A stretch of DNA of 7,617 nt from an uncultured Sulfurimonas sp. (GTDB lineage Bacteria; Campylobacterota; Campylobacteria; Campylobacterales; Sulfurimonadaceae): positions 1 through 7,617 of the forward strand of contig CALDOC010000279.1 of assembly GCA_937914675.1 (NCBI GenBank). The letters run 5' to 3'. Under the pieces are notes generated by a model. The model searched no databases, was not told where the DNA came from, and was given only the letters and a program-made list of their open reading frames with translations. Positions 6,451 to 7,617 of this stretch are shown piece by piece. Both the position numbers and the translations under genes were made by a program. Within the stretch, counting starts at the first letter, position 1. The number at the start of each line of letters is the position of its first letter.

Positions 6451-6482
6451 TTTGAAATCCTTGTATTTTCTTTAGATTTCGT

Positions 6483-6488
6483 ATTGTA
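6483..6488 (-). promoter_or_regulatory. Weak -10-like box (TACAAT) before the DUF2202 lipoprotein gene
   Basis: TACAAT on the - strand, 32 nt before the start codon at 6450, in the 71-bp gap between the cytochrome b stop and this gene. The nearest -35-like hexamer (TTAACA, 6509-6514) is 20 bp away, which is too far. The gene may instead be read through from the cytochrome promoter. Confidence 0.25.
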
Positions 6489-6521
6489 TGAGAACTTTGT
6501 TAGTAAAGTGTTAATAACTCG

Positions 6522-7100
6522 TTATTTAGAAATGTTCTCGCCATTTATCATACTAGAGACCAAACCTTTCTCACTTGTTCCATCAGCTATAAACACTCCG
6601 GCTATGTGCAGTGGCACAAAAATAAGAATGGCGTTATACATGAGTTCGTGTATCTCTTTTATATCATGAGCCAACTCCTTGCTTAGATGAAGCTCTTGGT
6701 AAAAATGGATAATTAAACCACTAGCGGCCATAAACAGTAGCGATGCGTAAAAGATATAGTACAAAGAGCGAACCAATTTCTTGTGGGTGTTTAAGTCACT
6801 GAATTTTTCATGCTTTGAGTCGTCTTTGAAGTATAAAAACACTCTATAAAGAACTGAAAACGCAAGCGCATAGCCTAAAATAATATGCCATTCCCACATT
6901 CCAGCTCTTATGGAAGTCGCTAAAACCTTCGCTTGATCAACGGATATTGTGACATCCATCTCTAAAAGCTTGTTCATCAAAATTTCAGAGTTGCTTCTCC
7001 AACTCAAAAATGTTTTTCTTAAAAAGACCGTACCTAAAAGACCAAGCACTATGATTGCGTTTAACCAATGCCATATTCTAAAGTTAAGCGTGTATTTCAT
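6522..7100 (-). CDS. b-type cytochrome, b561 / hydrogenase cytochrome b-like
   Basis: This is a predicted inner-membrane di-heme cytochrome b passing electrons between the quinone pool and a partner protein. The 192 residues form four hydrophobic helices (about 13-27, 68-91, 112-132, 152-172). The first carries R-x-x-HW with His11, the second WEWHIILGY with His72, and the last is preceded by His151 and contains His164 in VPLHIAGVF (162-170). Four histidines in this arrangement match heme ligation in the PF01292-type family. A loop of about 40 residues, rich in charged residues, separates helices 1 and 2. No hydrogenase, formate dehydrogenase or thiosulfate reductase subunit lies nearby, so the partner is open. 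The following DUF2202 lipoprotein gene, 71 bp downstream on the same strand, is the obvious candidate. AAGGAG lies about 5 nt before the ATG, and TATAATGGGG is a convincing -10. Confidence 0.82.
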   Translation of the reverse strand: MKYTLNFRIWHWLNAIIVLGLLGTVFLRKTFLSWRSNSEILMNKLLEMDVTISVDQAKVLATSIRAGMWEWHIILGYALAFSVLYRVFLYFKDDSKHEKFSDLNTHKKLVRSLYYIFYASLLFMAASGLIIHFYQELHLSKELAHDIKEIHELMYNAILIFVPLHIAGVFIADGTSEKGLVSSMINGENISK

Positions 7101-7121
7101 TGTTCACTCCTTATTAATTTA

Positions 7122-7131
7122 CCCCATTATA
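7122..7131 (-). promoter_or_regulatory. Predicted -10 element of the cytochrome b gene
   Basis: The - strand reads TATAAT (7126-7131) followed by GGGG (7122-7125), then a leader of about 20 nt containing AAGGAG (7107-7112) and ATG 7100. No clear -35 box is present. The decamer is identical to that before proC. Confidence 0.55.
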
Positions 7132-7144
7132 GCGTTAAAACGTC

Positions 7145-7173
7145 TTGATGTATTTTTATTATCTTGTTACAAT
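7145..7173 (+). promoter_or_regulatory. Predicted sigma70-type promoter of the thioredoxin-like gene
   Basis: TTGATG (7145-7150) and TACAAT (7168-7173) are separated by 17 bp, close to the ideal arrangement. Transcription would start near 7180, about 29 nt before ATG 7209. The AGGAG ribosome site (7196-7200) is 8 nt before that ATG. The promoter is divergent from the cytochrome b -10 at 7126-7131, and a short CGTT-AA-AACG inverted repeat (7133-7142) lies between them. Confidence 0.6.
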
Positions 7174-7208
7174 TCCCCAATTAAAGTGAACAAATAGGAG
7201 AGTGAACC

Positions 7209-7601
7209 ATGAGTCGAAAAAAACAAGTTTTAAAGTTGCTTTTAATAGCCGCCTTCGCGTTGAATCTTCATGCGCAAGAAGAAACAATCAAGGAGAGTTC
7301 TTACAACTTTACAAAAATAAACATAGGCAAAGGCAAACCGAATTTTTTAGAAATTGGTTCAGATTCATGTCATGGTTGTAAAGTCATGGGGAAAACGCTT
7401 TACAAAGTTAGCAAAGAAAATCCAAACTATAATATTGATTATATAAATATTTCTAAAGACAGAAGCTTGGCTCAAAGCTTACAAATAAGCATGATTCCAA
7501 CGCAAATTATTTATGATAAAAATGGTAAGGAAGTTTTTAGACATATGGGAGTTATTCCAGAAACTGAACTTATGGAACTCCTAAAAACTCATAAATTTTA
7601 G
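7209..7601 (+). CDS. Exported thioredoxin-fold protein with CHGC motif
   Basis: A predicted periplasmic thiol-disulfide protein of 130 residues. The N-terminus has a basic stretch, a hydrophobic core and a likely signal peptidase I site after LHA (residue 22). The mature part has the thioredoxin order: strand PNFLEIGSD (44-52), active site C54-H-G-C57 followed by KVM, strand NIDYINIS (75-82), then the cis-proline loop MIPTQ (95-99, Pro97) and IIYDKNGKEVFRHMG (100-114). Length and layout suit a single-domain reductase or thiol carrier such as those serving cytochrome c maturation or Sox systems, but the specific partner cannot be read here. CHGC differs from thioredoxin's CGPC and DsbA's CPHC. 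The cytochrome b gene is transcribed divergently from the shared 108-bp region. Nothing recognisable follows in the last 16 bases. Confidence 0.85.
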   Translation: MSRKKQVLKLLLIAAFALNLHAQEETIKESSYNFTKINIGKGKPNFLEIGSDSCHGCKVMGKTLYKVSKENPNYNIDYINISKDRSLAQSLQISMIPTQIIYDKNGKEVFRHMGVIPETELMELLKTHKF

Positions 7602-7617
7602 ATATCTTTCTAATTTA

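Noticed and set aside
6494..6509. Inverted repeat ACTTT-N6-AAAGT downstream of the cytochrome b gene as a terminator
   Set aside because: A 5-bp, A/T-rich stem with no T run on the minus strand, so read-through into the lipoprotein gene is more likely.
6484..6669. 61-codon plus-strand frame over the end of the cytochrome b gene
   Set aside because: Starts in the intergenic gap without an SD and is antisense to the cytochrome's last helix, whose heme histidine and proline motif support the minus-strand reading.
73..7173. Shared near-palindrome TTGTTACAA at 73-81 and TTGTTACAAT at 7165-7173 as a regulator site
   Set aside because: At 7165 it coincides with a -10 box and at 73 with a -35 box, so the two occupy different promoter positions. 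A 9-bp AT-rich match is expected by chance.

Overview
The window is AT-rich, gene-dense chromosomal DNA. It most resembles a member of the Campylobacterota close to Sulfurimonas or Sulfuricurvum. The reasons are a short ammonia-dependent NadE and an LpxK encoded together (a linkage known from Campylobacter and Helicobacter), Lys-rich proteins, and TATAAT-type -10 boxes without clear -35 boxes. The taxon is inferred from protein style and gene order, not from a search.

Left block (72-2995, + strand): a promoter and a tight run of three genes. These are nadE (NAD+ synthetase), a DegT/DnrJ/EryC1/StrS-type PLP aminotransferase, and lpxK (lipid A 4'-kinase, TTG start). Spacings are 13 and 7 bp, so one transcript is likely. 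The aminotransferase beside lpxK suggests an amino-sugar job in the cell envelope, but its PLP-lysine segment is atypical.

Middle block (2992-5203): a proline divergon. proC (- strand) and proA (+ strand) are read outward from a 181-bp region that holds an 11-bp direct repeat, an inverted repeat and -10-like boxes. proC converges on lpxK and their stop codons interlock in one TTAA, leaving no space for a terminator. proA ends at a strong rho-independent hairpin. proB is not in the window.

Right block (5227-7601): a probable redox/envelope group. A small b-type cytochrome (four membrane helices, b561/hydrogenase-cytochrome-b style) is followed on the - strand by a lipoprotein combining a Cys-containing N-terminal module, a ferritin-like DUF2202 domain and a Cys/His-rich tail. 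Divergent from them, from a 108-bp shared promoter region, is an exported thioredoxin-fold protein with a CHGC motif. These three make the most interesting candidate for an undescribed function, possibly a membrane-to-periplasm electron or thiol/metal system, but that link is inference from adjacency.

No tRNA, rRNA, CRISPR array, insertion sequence or phage gene was seen. The remaining stretches without genes are all shorter than 200 bp and are described in the entries.
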